Positions 6,148-13,426 of a stretch of DNA of 17,048 bases are shown one piece after another (the first letter of the stretch is position 1; each line of letters starts with the position of its first letter). The notes beneath the pieces are model-generated. The model did no database searches. It was not told the DNA's origin and saw only the letters and a list, made by a program, of their open reading frames with translations. The stretch lies in NCBI GenBank assembly GCA_963579925.1, contig CAUZJA010000035.1:1-17048 (forward strand), read 5' to 3'. The DNA is from UBA1151 sp963579925. Lineage in GTDB: Bacteria; Chloroflexota; Dehalococcoidia; Lucifugimonadales; Lucifugimonadaceae. The position numbers and the translations under genes were made by a program.

Positions 6148-7866
6148 TTAGTCTTCGATTACGGGGACGATTAGGCGTGAGGGCATGCTGGCTTCGTGGA
6201 AGACGGTTTGTTTTGCGGTTTTGAGTTCGGCGTCTGACCAGTAGTCTTTCCCGGTGTTGTGGTTGCGGTCGAAGTTTGGGAAGTCTGAGCTTGAGACGTC
6301 CAGGCGGAGTCGTTGGCCGGGTTTGAAGAGGACGCCTACTGGGTTGAGTTGGACGGTGTATTCGTTGGGGGTGTTGGGCTCGATTAGGGATGGGGTATCG
6401 TAGCCGTTGCGGTACTGGGCTCGCATTATGCCGTAGGTGAGGTTTACTGCTACGCCGTCTTCGTGGACGATGACTAGTTTGGCTGTGAAGTCTGTGTCGA
6501 GGGCGTCTGAGGCGGCCCATAGCTTGAGGGTTACGGGGCCGATTAGGCGTAGCTCTTGCTCGAAGGGTGCGGTCTGGTAGACGAGTACGTCGGTTCGGCC
6601 GTCCAGGACGGCCTGGTTGCGGGGTGTTGCCTGGGCGTCGATGTCCATGACGCTCATGACGGGGTCGCGTGGGTCGTATGAGTACTTGTCTGGCTGCGAG
6701 TCGGCTGGGCTATCAAAGGTTAGCGAGCCGTCGCCGCGAGGTGTGTTGGCTTTGCCGCCGCTGCTCAGGAACATGTCGCGATACTGCGTCCTTGCCAGCG
6801 GCCATTCGTTCTCTGTGCGCCAGCGGTTCTCGTTGAGGATGAAGAGTCGGACTGGCGCTTCGTTGGCGTAGCCGTTGTCCATGTCCTTGAACTGCCAGTC
6901 GTACCAGCGGGTGATGAGGTTTACCCAGTTCTCGGCAGCTTGAGGACCGTAGTCGATTGGCCCGAGATCGCGGTGGAGTTCCGTCATCATGTGGCTCCAC
7001 GGGCCGACCACGATGCGGTGTTGGTCGCGCGTGTTTGCGGGGCCGTTTTCGACCATTCCGGAGAACTGGTTCACGGTGCCAATTACGCGGTCCCACCAAC
7101 CGGTGAAAGTTGCCGTTGGGACGGTGACTTTGGGGTGGATGTCACGGAACTTCCAGACTTCCTGGTTCTGCTGCGAATAGTAGGCTCGTAGTTGTGGTGT
7201 GAGATCGGAGAATGGCTCGTCTGGCATGTCGGCGAATGGTAGTGACCAGATATACTTGCCGCGCTCAACTTCTCGCCAATATCGAACTGCCTCGAAGGGA
7301 TCCTGGGGGCCGTGCGGCGCGCCGGATCGACGGCGCATGTCTGCGGCCATCATGTAGGTCCACTCGAGGCGTCGGCCGGTCTCGAAGACGCCGAAGTTCA
7401 TGTCCAGTGAGTCTGTGCCCATGCCGCTGGCGTGGAGGGCTTTGAGGCCGGGTGGCTGGCGTTCTGCGAGTCGCCATGCGCACCATGCGTCGTAGGAGTG
7501 GCCCCACGTGCCGACCTGGCCGTCGCTGGAGGCGAGTTGTGCTGCCCACTCAACGGAGTCGTAGCCGTCATCGGCGTCGAACGTTAGATCGTTGTCCATG
7601 AACTGCCAGCGGAACTCGCCGCCGGAGCTGTATCGACCGCGGATGTCCTGGTTGACGACGGTGTAGCCGCGAGATGCGAGGGTCTGAGCGGCACCGGAGT
7701 AGCGCGGATGCTGCTTCCAGTAGGGGGTGCGCAGGAGGAGCGTTGGGAACTTGCCACCGCCAGCCGGTTTGTAGACGTCAGCCTTGAGGACGGTGCCGTC
7801 ACGCATCTCAACGGACTGATCCTCATCACGTTGAACCGCCATATTGTCGCCGTGTGTCACGACCAT
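6148..7866 (-). CDS. CocE/NonD-family (S15-like) serine hydrolase
   Basis: A 572-aa member of the X-Pro dipeptidyl-peptidase/cocaine-esterase group, which hydrolyses esters, amides or peptides. The alpha/beta-hydrolase core contains RTPYW (46-50, Tyr49 at the usual oxyanion position), DIRGRYSS (74-81), the nucleophile Ser124 in GHSYDAW, Asp259 in FTGWWD and His302 in VVGPWSH. A C-terminal jelly-roll follows from about 430, with LRLIGPVTLKLW and GQRLRLDVSSSDFP. The nucleophile elbow is atypical: GxSxG has become GHSYD. No signal peptide is seen, so it is probably cytoplasmic. ATG at 7866 has GGAGG at 7874-7878, 7 nt upstream and inside the last codons of the TPR gene, whose stop is only 3 bp away; the two are therefore likely co-translated. 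Substrate unknown. Confidence 0.92.
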   Translation of the reverse strand: MVVTHGDNMAVQRDEDQSVEMRDGTVLKADVYKPAGGGKFPTLLLRTPYWKQHPRYSGAAQTLASRGYTVVNQDIRGRYSSGGEFRWQFMDNDLTFDADDGYDSVEWAAQLASSDGQVGTWGHSYDAWCAWRLAERQPPGLKALHASGMGTDSLDMNFGVFETGRRLEWTYMMAADMRRRSGAPHGPQDPFEAVRYWREVERGKYIWSLPFADMPDEPFSDLTPQLRAYYSQQNQEVWKFRDIHPKVTVPTATFTGWWDRVIGTVNQFSGMVENGPANTRDQHRIVVGPWSHMMTELHRDLGPIDYGPQAAENWVNLITRWYDWQFKDMDNGYANEAPVRLFILNENRWRTENEWPLARTQYRDMFLSSGGKANTPRGDGSLTFDSPADSQPDKYSYDPRDPVMSVMDIDAQATPRNQAVLDGRTDVLVYQTAPFEQELRLIGPVTLKLWAASDALDTDFTAKLVIVHEDGVAVNLTYGIMRAQYRNGYDTPSLIEPNTPNEYTVQLNPVGVLFKPGQRLRLDVSSSDFPNFDRNHNTGKDYWSDAELKTAKQTVFHEASMPSRLIVPVIED

Positions 7867-7869
7867 AAT

Positions 7870-8655
7870 TTAGCCTCCAGTGCCTTGCGAGATTACTTCG
7901 CGTGTGCCTTCAATTAGCCGTTTGCCTTCAAGCGGTGGGCCAAGTGCCAGCGCTGCGTCCAGATCGGCTAACGCGCCTGGTACGTCTCCGGCGGAGTTGC
8001 GGGTGATTGCGCGGGTGATCAGCGGTGCCCACTGGCCCGGTGTTAGTTCGACAACTTTATCGACATCGAAGAGGGCCTGGTCGAACTTGCCCAGGGCGAT
8101 ATTGGCGTCGGAACGGAGGGTGTATCCGATGGGCTCGTCGGGGGCGAGATTAACGGCGGTATGGCCGTCAATAAGTGCCAGTTCTGCGTTGCCTACGTTG
8201 AGGTAGAAGAAGCCGCGCTCTACGTAGCGATTGAAGTTTCCGGGATCGAGTTGGAGCGCCATTGAGAAGTCGGACTCGGCGTCATCGAGGCGTCCTGCTC
8301 GCTGGAAATTGAGGGCGCGGTTGTTGTAGAAGCTGGGCTGGTTGGGGTCGATTTCGATTGCCCGATCGAGCGCGTCGATGCCTTCGGCGTAGAAGCCCTG
8401 CTGCAGGTAGATGTAGCCTCGCTCACCGTAGGTCCAGGCGACGTTGGGGGTGAGGCCAGCGACTTCGAACGTCTCTTCTGCGCGGTCGAGCTCGCTCAGC
8501 GCGTCTTCGTAGTTGCCAGCGTCGATGTCGGCGATGATTTCATCGAAGCTGATGGCGTTATCGCCGCGGAAGAATAGCGCGATGACGATGACGGCGATGA
8601 TTCCGCCGACGGCGACTGCGCCGATGGCTGTGTAGCGGTTTAGGGCAAAACTCAT
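7870..8655 (-). CDS. Membrane-anchored TPR protein
   Basis: A 261-aa protein with one N-terminal transmembrane helix (about residues 9-29, AIGAVAVGGIIAVIVIALFF within it) followed by about five tetratricopeptide repeats from residue 36. Examples are the repeat containing AEGIDALDRAIEIDPNQ and the next containing DDAESDFSMALQLDPGN. TPR superhelices bind other proteins; with a short cytoplasmic N-terminus the repeats should face outward, though topology was not tested. It is a paralogue of the broken TPR gene just upstream and is followed within 3 bp by the CocE hydrolase, so it may scaffold or localise that enzyme (inference). The ribosome site before ATG 8655 is weak. No enzymatic motif is seen. 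Confidence 0.85.
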   Translation of the reverse strand: MSFALNRYTAIGAVAVGGIIAVIVIALFFRGDNAISFDEIIADIDAGNYEDALSELDRAEETFEVAGLTPNVAWTYGERGYIYLQQGFYAEGIDALDRAIEIDPNQPSFYNNRALNFQRAGRLDDAESDFSMALQLDPGNFNRYVERGFFYLNVGNAELALIDGHTAVNLAPDEPIGYTLRSDANIALGKFDQALFDVDKVVELTPGQWAPLITRAITRNSAGDVPGALADLDAALALGPPLEGKRLIEGTREVISQGTGG

Positions 8656-8737
8656 TAAGAAGTCACGCTTTGAACAATCTGAATATCAATGAAGTAGTAG
8701 CTTGATGGTCGCGCTATTCCGTGGGATTGAATAGAGG

Positions 8738-9492
8738 CTAATCAATCAGGCTGGCTCGCATGATTTCGATGGCTACTCTCATCTCTTCAGGCGGGTCCAA
8801 CGCCAGAGCACTATCGAGATCTGACAGTCCCACATCAATGTTGCCCAGCATTAATTCCGCCACACCTCGGGCAAGGTAACCTCTGGGATTCTCGGGAGCC
8901 ATTTCGAGTAACTGATTCGCATCCCTAATTGCGGCGCCTGGATCGCCTGCATCGTTGAAGGCGTAGGCCCGCTTGAACAGTAGGCCGGGGACATCCGGAG
9001 CAAGTTCGATCGCACGATTGAAATCATCAATCGCAAGTTCAGCTCTCCCGGTGTTGTAGTAAAGCATTCCGCGCTCTTGAAACCTGGTGAAGTTACTGGA
9101 ATCCAATGAGATGGCAGAGCTGAAGTCAGATTCTACGTTTTCGATATCACCAGAACGTTCGTACGCCAGTCCACGGTTTTGATACGTGGATGGATTTTCA
9201 GGAGCGGCATCAATCGATGCGGTGAGGTTCGCAATCGCCAGTCCGAATCAAATCCCACACCAGTCTTCTCATCAAATTCCTCGGCTTCATCAAAATCCCT
9301 TTCGCTAATTGCCCGGTATATTGATTCCGATGATGGGAGAGTGTCGTAGTTGAATATCGCATAACTTACCAACGCCGTCAGGAGAACGGCGGCAATCACC
9401 GGGATTCGATAACGCTTTTTCTCGTGCCAGCGAAGCTGCTCGATTGTCGAGTCAGTTTTTGACGTTGAATCGAGTTGGGGCGAATATCTCAC
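8738..9492 (-). pseudogene. Frameshifted TPR gene, paralogue of the 7870-8655 gene
   Basis: Two frames together give one TPR protein. The 5' part starts with GTG at 9492, has GAGGAG at 9499-9504 six nt upstream, and encodes a cytoplasmic start, a TM helix (IPVIAAVLLTALVSYAIF) and IYRAISERDFDEAEEFDEKTG. Near 9240-9250 the reading frame changes: the repeats continue in another frame as AIANLTASIDAAPENPSTYQNRG and onward to the stop at 8738. Aligned by eye with the intact paralogue, about 17 residues that precede GIDALDRAIEIDP there are missing at the junction, so a deletion of roughly 50 nt that is not a multiple of three best explains the break. A downstream ATG at 9106 could yield a TPR fragment without anchor. 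The gene follows the MBL-fold gene by 30 bp. Confidence 0.8.
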
Positions 9493-9522
9493 GCTTAGCT
9501 CCTCACCGAGACCATCGCCCTG

Positions 9523-10413
9523 TCATTTAGGCCAGGGGACTTTCATGCCTTCGTGGCCCCAGACCAGGTCGCCGGCCCAGACGGAGCGGGCTTCTTTCTC
9601 GTTTGCTTCAGCTGATGCTGGGAGGGCCAGGCGTGCGCCGATGTGGACCATTACGAGTTCTTTTACGCCGGCTTCTTCTGCTGTTTCTGCTGCGCTTTTG
9701 ATACTGCAGGTGGCAAGTTCGTGGTCGGTGCCGCCGATTTTATCGTGGGATTCCCAGCACATGATCATCATGACGTCTGCGCCGCGGGCGAGTTCGGTGA
9801 CGGTGTCGCAGGGGGCGGTGTCGCCGGTGATGACCACGCTGCCTTCATCGGTGTCGACTCGGTATGCGAGCGAGTCGAGGAATGGCTGGACGTGGTCGGC
9901 GGGTGCCCCGGTTATTCGGTAGCGGTCGTTTTCTATGAAGACGCCGGGGCCGATGTCCTTTGGTATGACGAGCGGCTTGGAGCGGGGCAGTATGCCGCCG
10001 CGGTCGGCGTAGGTGACGTGGCTACCGGGGTGGCCGACGCGGGCTTTCCAGTCGTGGCGGAAGAGGCCGTAATCCTCGTCGATGATGCCGTTGGTGAACT
10101 CTTCGGTGAGGGTGGGGCCGTAGACCATTAGTTCACGGTCACGGGGGACCATCTGGTCCCAGCGTGTGAGGATGAACGTTGGGAAGTCGGCATCGTGGTC
10201 GAAGTGGTGGTGGGTGAAGACGACGGTATCGATATCGGTTGGTTTGATGCCGTTCTGGACGAGTTTCCAGGTGGTGGCGGGGCCGCAGTCGAAGAGGATC
10301 TTCTCGCCAGCGATGTCGATGAGGTGGGCGCTGCCGAATCGGTCGGGTGTGGGCGATGGGGTGCCGCAGCCGATGATTGTGATGTCTGGTTTGAGGGATT
10401 GTTTGGCGCCCAT
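9523..10413 (-). CDS. Metallo-beta-lactamase-fold hydrolase (RNase Z/AtsA-like)
   Basis: A 296-aa single-domain MBL-fold protein. It has GCGTPSPTPDRFGSAHLID near the N-terminus, FDCGPATTWKL (41-51), the metal motif THHHFDHDAD (67-76; H68, H70, D72, H73), a bridging-Asp segment VVITGDTAPCD, and MVHIGAR near the C-terminus. The GTG-G-P-type start and the HxHxDH layout resemble the RNase Z/arylsulfatase (AtsA-like) branch rather than true beta-lactamases; family-wide activities include phosphodiester and sulfate-ester cleavage. No signal peptide, so cytoplasmic. The ribosome site is poor (AAGGA about 14 nt before the ATG). It is the first gene of a minus-strand run with the TPR genes and the CocE hydrolase. 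Substrate unknown; a tRNA-processing role is less likely than a metabolic one, given the context. Confidence 0.88.
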   Translation of the reverse strand: MGAKQSLKPDITIIGCGTPSPTPDRFGSAHLIDIAGEKILFDCGPATTWKLVQNGIKPTDIDTVVFTHHHFDHDADFPTFILTRWDQMVPRDRELMVYGPTLTEEFTNGIIDEDYGLFRHDWKARVGHPGSHVTYADRGGILPRSKPLVIPKDIGPGVFIENDRYRITGAPADHVQPFLDSLAYRVDTDEGSVVITGDTAPCDTVTELARGADVMMIMCWESHDKIGGTDHELATCSIKSAAETAEEAGVKELVMVHIGARLALPASAEANEKEARSVWAGDLVWGHEGMKVPWPK

Positions 10414-10506
10414 GTGTGTGGGTTGTTCCTTGGTGGTTTGGGGCGTTGTTCGCGTTGCGTGAGGGGTTACGCATTCATCCTAATGTTCTAGCCCCTGCTT
10501 TTGGGG

Positions 10507-10581
10507 TGCCTGCCGCACGGGCATTGACCGCGGGGCGGTGAACAGCCTTAGCAGCCTTCTCCCCCTGGCCCTCTCCCCAAA
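10507..10581. repeat. REP-like block, left part of a split element
   Basis: TGCCTGCCGCACGGGCA (10507-10523), then CCGCGGGGCGGTG, AACAGCCTTAGCAG (10541-10554) and the left arm of a CCCTCTCCCC hairpin (10570-10579). In the block at 6024 that arm is followed by its partner GGAGAGGGG and a further 17-mer. Here the partner appears only at 12035, after 1.45 kb of other DNA. Confidence 0.75.
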
Positions 10582-10602
10582 TGGAGGGCCGTTCATAATT
10601 TA
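10582..10602 (+). repeat. Left copy of the inverted terminal repeat
   Basis: TGGAGGGCCGTTCATAATT (10582-10600). It matches the reverse complement of 12016-12034 at 18 of 19 positions and the internal copy at 11117 in the same orientation. It marks the left edge of the presumed insert. Confidence 0.75.
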
Positions 10603-10627
10603 AGTACTACACCTCCGGTGGAGTACT
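10603..10627. other. Hairpin at the inner edge of the left terminal repeat
   Basis: AGTACT at 10603-10608 pairs with AGTACT at 10622-10627, and CACC with GGTG inside, giving 11 of 12 pairs around a three-base loop. It lies about 75 bp beyond the 3' end of the cupin gene. It could end cupin transcription, or be a subterminal structure of the mobile DNA; the minus-strand T content after it is weak. Confidence 0.5.
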
Positions 10628-10701
10628 GGGTGACAACACCCCGGACACTTCACACTTTCATTCCAGGTCTGGGACAACGGCATCAGCGATGATCGTCATG
10701 A

Positions 10702-11091
10702 TCAACTCACAACGCCCTTACCCGGCAGGTGCACCACCGCCAACACTGCCGGCTCGTCGGAAACTATCTCGGAGTAATGGCCTTTGCCGGTTTGATCCTC
10801 CACCAAGAAGGTCTGTCCGGCAGCAAACCGACGCTTCGTACCGTCGCTCACCGTGATATCAAACTCTCCCGACACTACGATTACATACTGCGCAACCGGC
10901 GTCGGATGCCACGCACCGGCCGATCCCGGCCGAGCCATCAGAAACCCGAACCGTGTCGCATCTTCAAGGTCCGACACGAATACCGGATCGGCCGGAGGCG
11001 CGTAATCCACTTCCTGGAACGACACCTCGACCGTCTCGAAGTGGCTCTCGCCGTTCTCGTCTGAGTAGATTCGTTGGTACGTCGTCGTCAT
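10702..11091 (-). CDS. Small cupin-domain protein
   Basis: A 129-aa single cupin. The conserved barrel reads MARPGSAGAWHPTPVAQYVIV, then VSGEFDITVSDG and RFAAGQTFLVEDQTGKGHYSEI. Compared with the classical motif G(X)5HXH(X)3-4E(X)6G, only His62 is kept: the second His is Thr64, and Gln68 stands where the Glu is usual. His105 could serve as the motif-2 histidine, so metal binding is doubtful. Small cupins of this type include isomerases, dioxygenase-like enzymes and sugar or anion sensors; none can be assigned. ATG at 11091 has AGGTGG starting 10 nt upstream. It lies in the presumed insert, and its codon use differs from that of its neighbours (C/A-rich plus strand). No cytoplasmic export signal is seen. 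Confidence 0.85.
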   Translation of the reverse strand: MTTTYQRIYSDENGESHFETVEVSFQEVDYAPPADPVFVSDLEDATRFGFLMARPGSAGAWHPTPVAQYVIVVSGEFDITVSDGTKRRFAAGQTFLVEDQTGKGHYSEIVSDEPAVLAVVHLPGKGVVS

Positions 11092-11116
11092 CGATCCACC
11101 TGTCCTATCGGTTCAA

Positions 11117-11135
11117 GAGGGTCGTTCATAATTAA
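11117..11135 (+). repeat. Internal copy of the inverted repeat
   Basis: GAGGGTCGTTCATAATTAA, identical to the reverse complement of 12014-12032 over all 19 bases, and in the same orientation as the left copy at 10582. It lies between the cupin and hydrolase genes, just after the hydrolase stop. Confidence 0.85.
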
Positions 11136-11140
11136 ATGAA

Positions 11141-11920
11141 TCAGTAACCTGCTCGGTTACCTTCGTCTTTGATAACTGCATCGATCCAGTCCGAGACAAC
11201 CGATGCTACTTCTATAACAGCGTCCTTATTGGTTCTATTTGAGTCTACGGGTACGTTGTACTGATGATCAGCGCCCTCGACGACGTGCAGAGTTGTTGGG
11301 GCGCTAAGACTGCTAAGCACCTGTTGAAGCTCAGTGATGACAGTTAGGTCGTCGGCCCCCCCTTGAACGAACAGCATGGGGTTCTTTATATGACGTAGAT
11401 GTTCCGTTGGCTCCTTCAGCAGCTCGCGCCATTTCATCGGAAAAACGAATGGCACGAAAGCCATCGCATTTTTAGTTTTTCCTTGGGCCGCCAAGAGAGT
11501 AACTATCTGACTACTCATCGACCTGCCTCCAACGAAGAATGGCAGATCGCGAGCAAATTCCCCCGCCTGCTTCAACGCTGACTCTGCCGTGTCCAGCAGC
11601 ACTGGAAGAGGGTCTGGTGAGGCTTCCCAATCTGGCAGGTGGTAGGACTCAGAGTACGGATAATTGAATCGGAAAGTGGCGACGCGATTGTTCGCCAATG
11701 CCTCCGCTATATTGTTCATGAGGGGGTGTCGCATCGGACTATGTGATCCGTGATCGAACAATAAGAGTGCTTTGGCGTCTTGCGGGCACTCTAGAACCGA
11801 AGATACTTTAGGATCACCCTCATATGCTTCGAATTGGAGTTCGTTCATTTCTGTGGGCATTGTGTTAATCCGGTCTGACGATCTTGACGATAACAATGCT
11901 TGAGATGGACCCGAAGCCAT
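11141..11920 (-). CDS. KANL3/Tex30-like alpha/beta hydrolase
   Basis: About 259 aa of the small dienelactone-hydrolase-like family with the KANL3/Tex30 pattern. Numbering from the upstream TTG at 11935: LLLFDHGSHSPMRHPLM (57-73), ATFRFNYPYSE (86-96), nucleophile Ser139 in GGRSMSS, PMLFVQGGADDL (186-197, acid Asp195 or Asp196), and His224 in VEGADHQYN. All three triad residues are thus present; the elbow ends in Ser rather than Gly. The longest frame begins at TTG 11935, but GGAG lies 8 nt before the ATG at 11920, which is preferred. ATG at 11860 would also fit the domain boundary but lacks a ribosome site. No signal peptide. Downstream, GTAACC/GGTTAC (11144-11149 with 11155-11160) forms a hairpin over the last codons. 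Visibly more AT-rich than its neighbours, inside the repeat-bounded insert. Substrate unknown. Confidence 0.85.
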   Translation of the reverse strand: MASGPSQALLSSRSSDRINTMPTEMNELQFEAYEGDPKVSSVLECPQDAKALLLFDHGSHSPMRHPLMNNIAEALANNRVATFRFNYPYSESYHLPDWEASPDPLPVLLDTAESALKQAGEFARDLPFFVGGRSMSSQIVTLLAAQGKTKNAMAFVPFVFPMKWRELLKEPTEHLRHIKNPMLFVQGGADDLTVITELQQVLSSLSAPTTLHVVEGADHQYNVPVDSNRTNKDAVIEVASVVSDWIDAVIKDEGNRAGY

Positions 11921-12013
11921 CCCCGTCATCTCCAATTCTAGAAGATGATCGCCTTCAATTGACAGGTCAGAGGATCATTCAACATTCGTATTCCCTTGAT
12001 CATCATCTGTACG

Positions 12014-12034
12014 TTAATTATGAACGACCCTCCA
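12014..12034 (-). repeat. Right copy of the inverted terminal repeat
   Basis: The reverse complement reads TGGAGGGTCGTTCATAATTAA. It is a perfect inverted partner of 11117-11135 over 19 bases, and of 10582-10600 with one mismatch. It marks the right edge of the presumed insert. Confidence 0.85.
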
Positions 12035-12110
12035 GAGGGAGAGGGGAGTGCCTGCCGCACGGGCACAGCGTGAGCTGGTATTGGGCCGCGGGCGGCAACA
12101 GCCTTAGCAG
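12035..12110. repeat. REP-like block, right part of a split element
   Basis: GAGGGAGAGGGG (right arm of the broken hairpin), TGCCTGCCGCACGGGCA (12049-12065), CAGCGTGAGCTGGTA, then CCGCGGGCGGC and AACAGCCTTAGCAG (12097-12110), identical to 10541-10554. CAGCGT(GA)GCTGGTA also follows the copy at 16385. Confidence 0.8.
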
Positions 12111-12119
12111 GCTTTCACG

Positions 12120-13043
12120 TTAGCCTAACTGGCGCCAGTCTCCGCTTACTCGGTCGTAGCGGGTGTGTAGTTCTTTGACGGCTTCGGGGGCGATTGGGAG
12201 TTGGTTGTCGATCAGGTTTATGTTGGAGACCATGTGGGCTGGGCGCTGGGTTCCGATGATGCAGACGTCTACTTCTGGGTGGGCGTATGTGAAGCCCATG
12301 GCGGTGAGGATGCGGTCTTCTGGCTCGGATGGTAGTTCGCCGTCCTGGAGCATGGTCTGGGCGCGGGCGTAGTACTCAGCGGTGTATTCCGGGATGTGGC
12401 TGTAGGGCTGCGGGTCTTGTGCAGCTCCCCAGACCGCGTTGCCGATGGGGCGCTTGATTATGACGCCCATTCCCTGCTTTTCAGCGCCGGGGAGGATCTT
12501 GTGACGGGCGCCCTGGTCGACGAGGTTGAATGATGTCTGGAGGGTGTCGAAGAGGCCGCTTTCTACTGCCCATTCAGCGTTTTCGTTATCGCCGGAGTAG
12601 CCGATGAAGCGGGTTTTGCCAGCGGCTTTGGCGTCCTGGATGGCTCGGATTACGTCGCCTTTTTCGAGGACGTCGACGGTGCATGAGTGGAGTTGGACGA
12701 TGTCTACGTGGTCGGTTTTCATGCGCTCGAGACTGCGCTCGATGCTGGATGTGACGAGTTCAGCGGTCCAGTCTTCGCCGTCGCCCCGTGGGAGGTAGTG
12801 GCCTGCTTTTGTTGCGAGTACGAATTCGTCACGGCGTGACGCGACGGTTGCGCCGATCATCTCTTCGCTGATGTCGTAGCAGGCTGCTGTGTCCAGGAAG
12901 TTGATTCCGGCGTCGAGGGCTGAGTTGATGACGTTGGCGGCTTGTTCTGTGTCGCTCATGGTGAGGTTGAAGCCGATTTCTGAGAGGCCGATGCCGAGCT
13001 TGCTGACGTTGAGGCCGGTTTTGCCGAAGGGTACTTGTTCCAT
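12120..13043 (-). CDS. Aldo/keto reductase
   Basis: A 307-aa NAD(P)H-dependent oxidoreductase with a (beta/alpha)8 barrel, the normal family length. The N-terminus MEQVPFGKTGLNVSKLGIG is the typical AKR start. The catalytic tetrad is visible: Asp51 and Tyr56 in FLDTAACYD, Lys79 in LATKAG, His119 in IVQLHSC. The late cofactor-binding part contains VDVCIIGTQRPAHMVSNI. It resembles the L-galactose/L-fucose dehydrogenase-like AKR branch, but the substrate is not certain. ATG at 13043; upstream AAAGGAAA lies about 10 nt away, following a run of A. No signal peptide; cytoplasmic. It stands between the repeat-rich insert and a 383-bp intergenic stretch, so is probably transcribed alone. Confidence 0.93.
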   Translation of the reverse strand: MEQVPFGKTGLNVSKLGIGLSEIGFNLTMSDTEQAANVINSALDAGINFLDTAACYDISEEMIGATVASRRDEFVLATKAGHYLPRGDGEDWTAELVTSSIERSLERMKTDHVDIVQLHSCTVDVLEKGDVIRAIQDAKAAGKTRFIGYSGDNENAEWAVESGLFDTLQTSFNLVDQGARHKILPGAEKQGMGVIIKRPIGNAVWGAAQDPQPYSHIPEYTAEYYARAQTMLQDGELPSEPEDRILTAMGFTYAHPEVDVCIIGTQRPAHMVSNINLIDNQLPIAPEAVKELHTRYDRVSGDWRQLG

Positions 13044-13108
13044 GGGATTGGGTTTCCTTTTTTTGTCGCCCCGAATTGCGTGCCCCGCATTTTGCGCAGT
13101 ATCAGGGC

Positions 13109-13133
13109 GTCATTCCCTTGAAAAAGGGAATCC
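13109..13133. repeat. GTCATTCCC...GGGAATCC palindromic repeat
   Basis: ATTCCCTT (13112-13119), loop GAAA, AAGGGAAT (13124-13131), flanked by GTC and CC. This matches the widespread bacterial repeat form GTCATTCCCGCGAAAGCGGGAATCC. A single copy in this window. Confidence 0.7.
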
Positions 13134-13256
13134 AAAAGTTTGGACGGTCATTTTGTTTCATGATTCGCGAGGGCATCATTTCACGAATGTGGTTGGTTCG
13201 GGAACGGGCGTGGCTGGTATATGGAGTCGGTTGGCTTGTTCGATGGGTGCGCGGGA

Positions 13257-13273
13257 TGTCTGCCACACGGGCA
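13257..13273 (+). repeat. Degenerate copy of the 17-mer repeat
   Basis: TGTCTGCCACACGGGCA, two mismatches from TGCCTGCCGCACGGGCA. It is isolated, without the CTCTCCC hairpins of the larger blocks. Confidence 0.6.
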
Positions 13274-13426
13274 ATTTTGGGGAACAGGGGCAGTGTGATC
13301 GCGGTGGGTCGTTCGTAGATGGGGCGCGAGCGATCGTCTCAACCGGCAGAGGCCCTCACGTCATTCGCGGAGCTTCTTTTCTCAGGGTGACATATCCGTT
13401 GGGGCTATGAATTTACCCTTATCGTG

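Larger units (their letters stand above)
10582..12034. mobile_element. Transposase-less insert with inverted ends carrying cupin and hydrolase genes
   Basis: The segment interrupts a CTCTCCC/GGGAGAGG repeat hairpin whose halves lie at 10570-10581 and 12035-12045. Its ends are inverted copies of TGGAGGG(C/T)CGTTCATAATT. A third copy at 11117-11135 divides it into a cupin module and a hydrolase module; the latter is bounded by perfect 19-bp inverted repeats (11117-11135 and 12014-12032). No transposase or integrase is present and no clear target-site duplication was found. Base composition differs from the surroundings: sampled cupin lines have 42-43% G+T on the plus strand against 65-70% in the flanking minus-strand genes. 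It could be a MITE-like or non-autonomous passenger element. Confidence 0.6.
13044..13426. other. Gene-free stretch with repeat remnants
   Basis: 383 bp between the AKR start and the 3' end of the large hydrolase gene. No convincing ORF. It contains a GTCATTCCC-type repeat at 13109-13133 and a degenerate 17-mer at 13257-13273, plus weak inverted matches such as ATTCG/CGAAT around 13163-13187. The AKR promoter should lie here, but no clear -35/-10 pair was seen. Confidence 0.6.

Noticed and set aside
6032..6520. Minus-strand Arg/Pro-rich 162-codon ORF
   Set aside because: It spans repeat hairpins and overlaps the CocE gene out of frame; its composition is that of a shadow frame.
9133..9492. 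Independent 119-aa membrane protein
   Set aside because: Its last part (after GFDSDW) is out of frame relative to clear TPR sequence on the same DNA, so it is the 5' piece of the broken TPR gene.
10582..12034. Integron-type gene cassettes
   Set aside because: The boundary repeats lack attC-like GTTRRRY/RYYYAAC core sites and no integrase is present; inverted-repeat insertion fits better.
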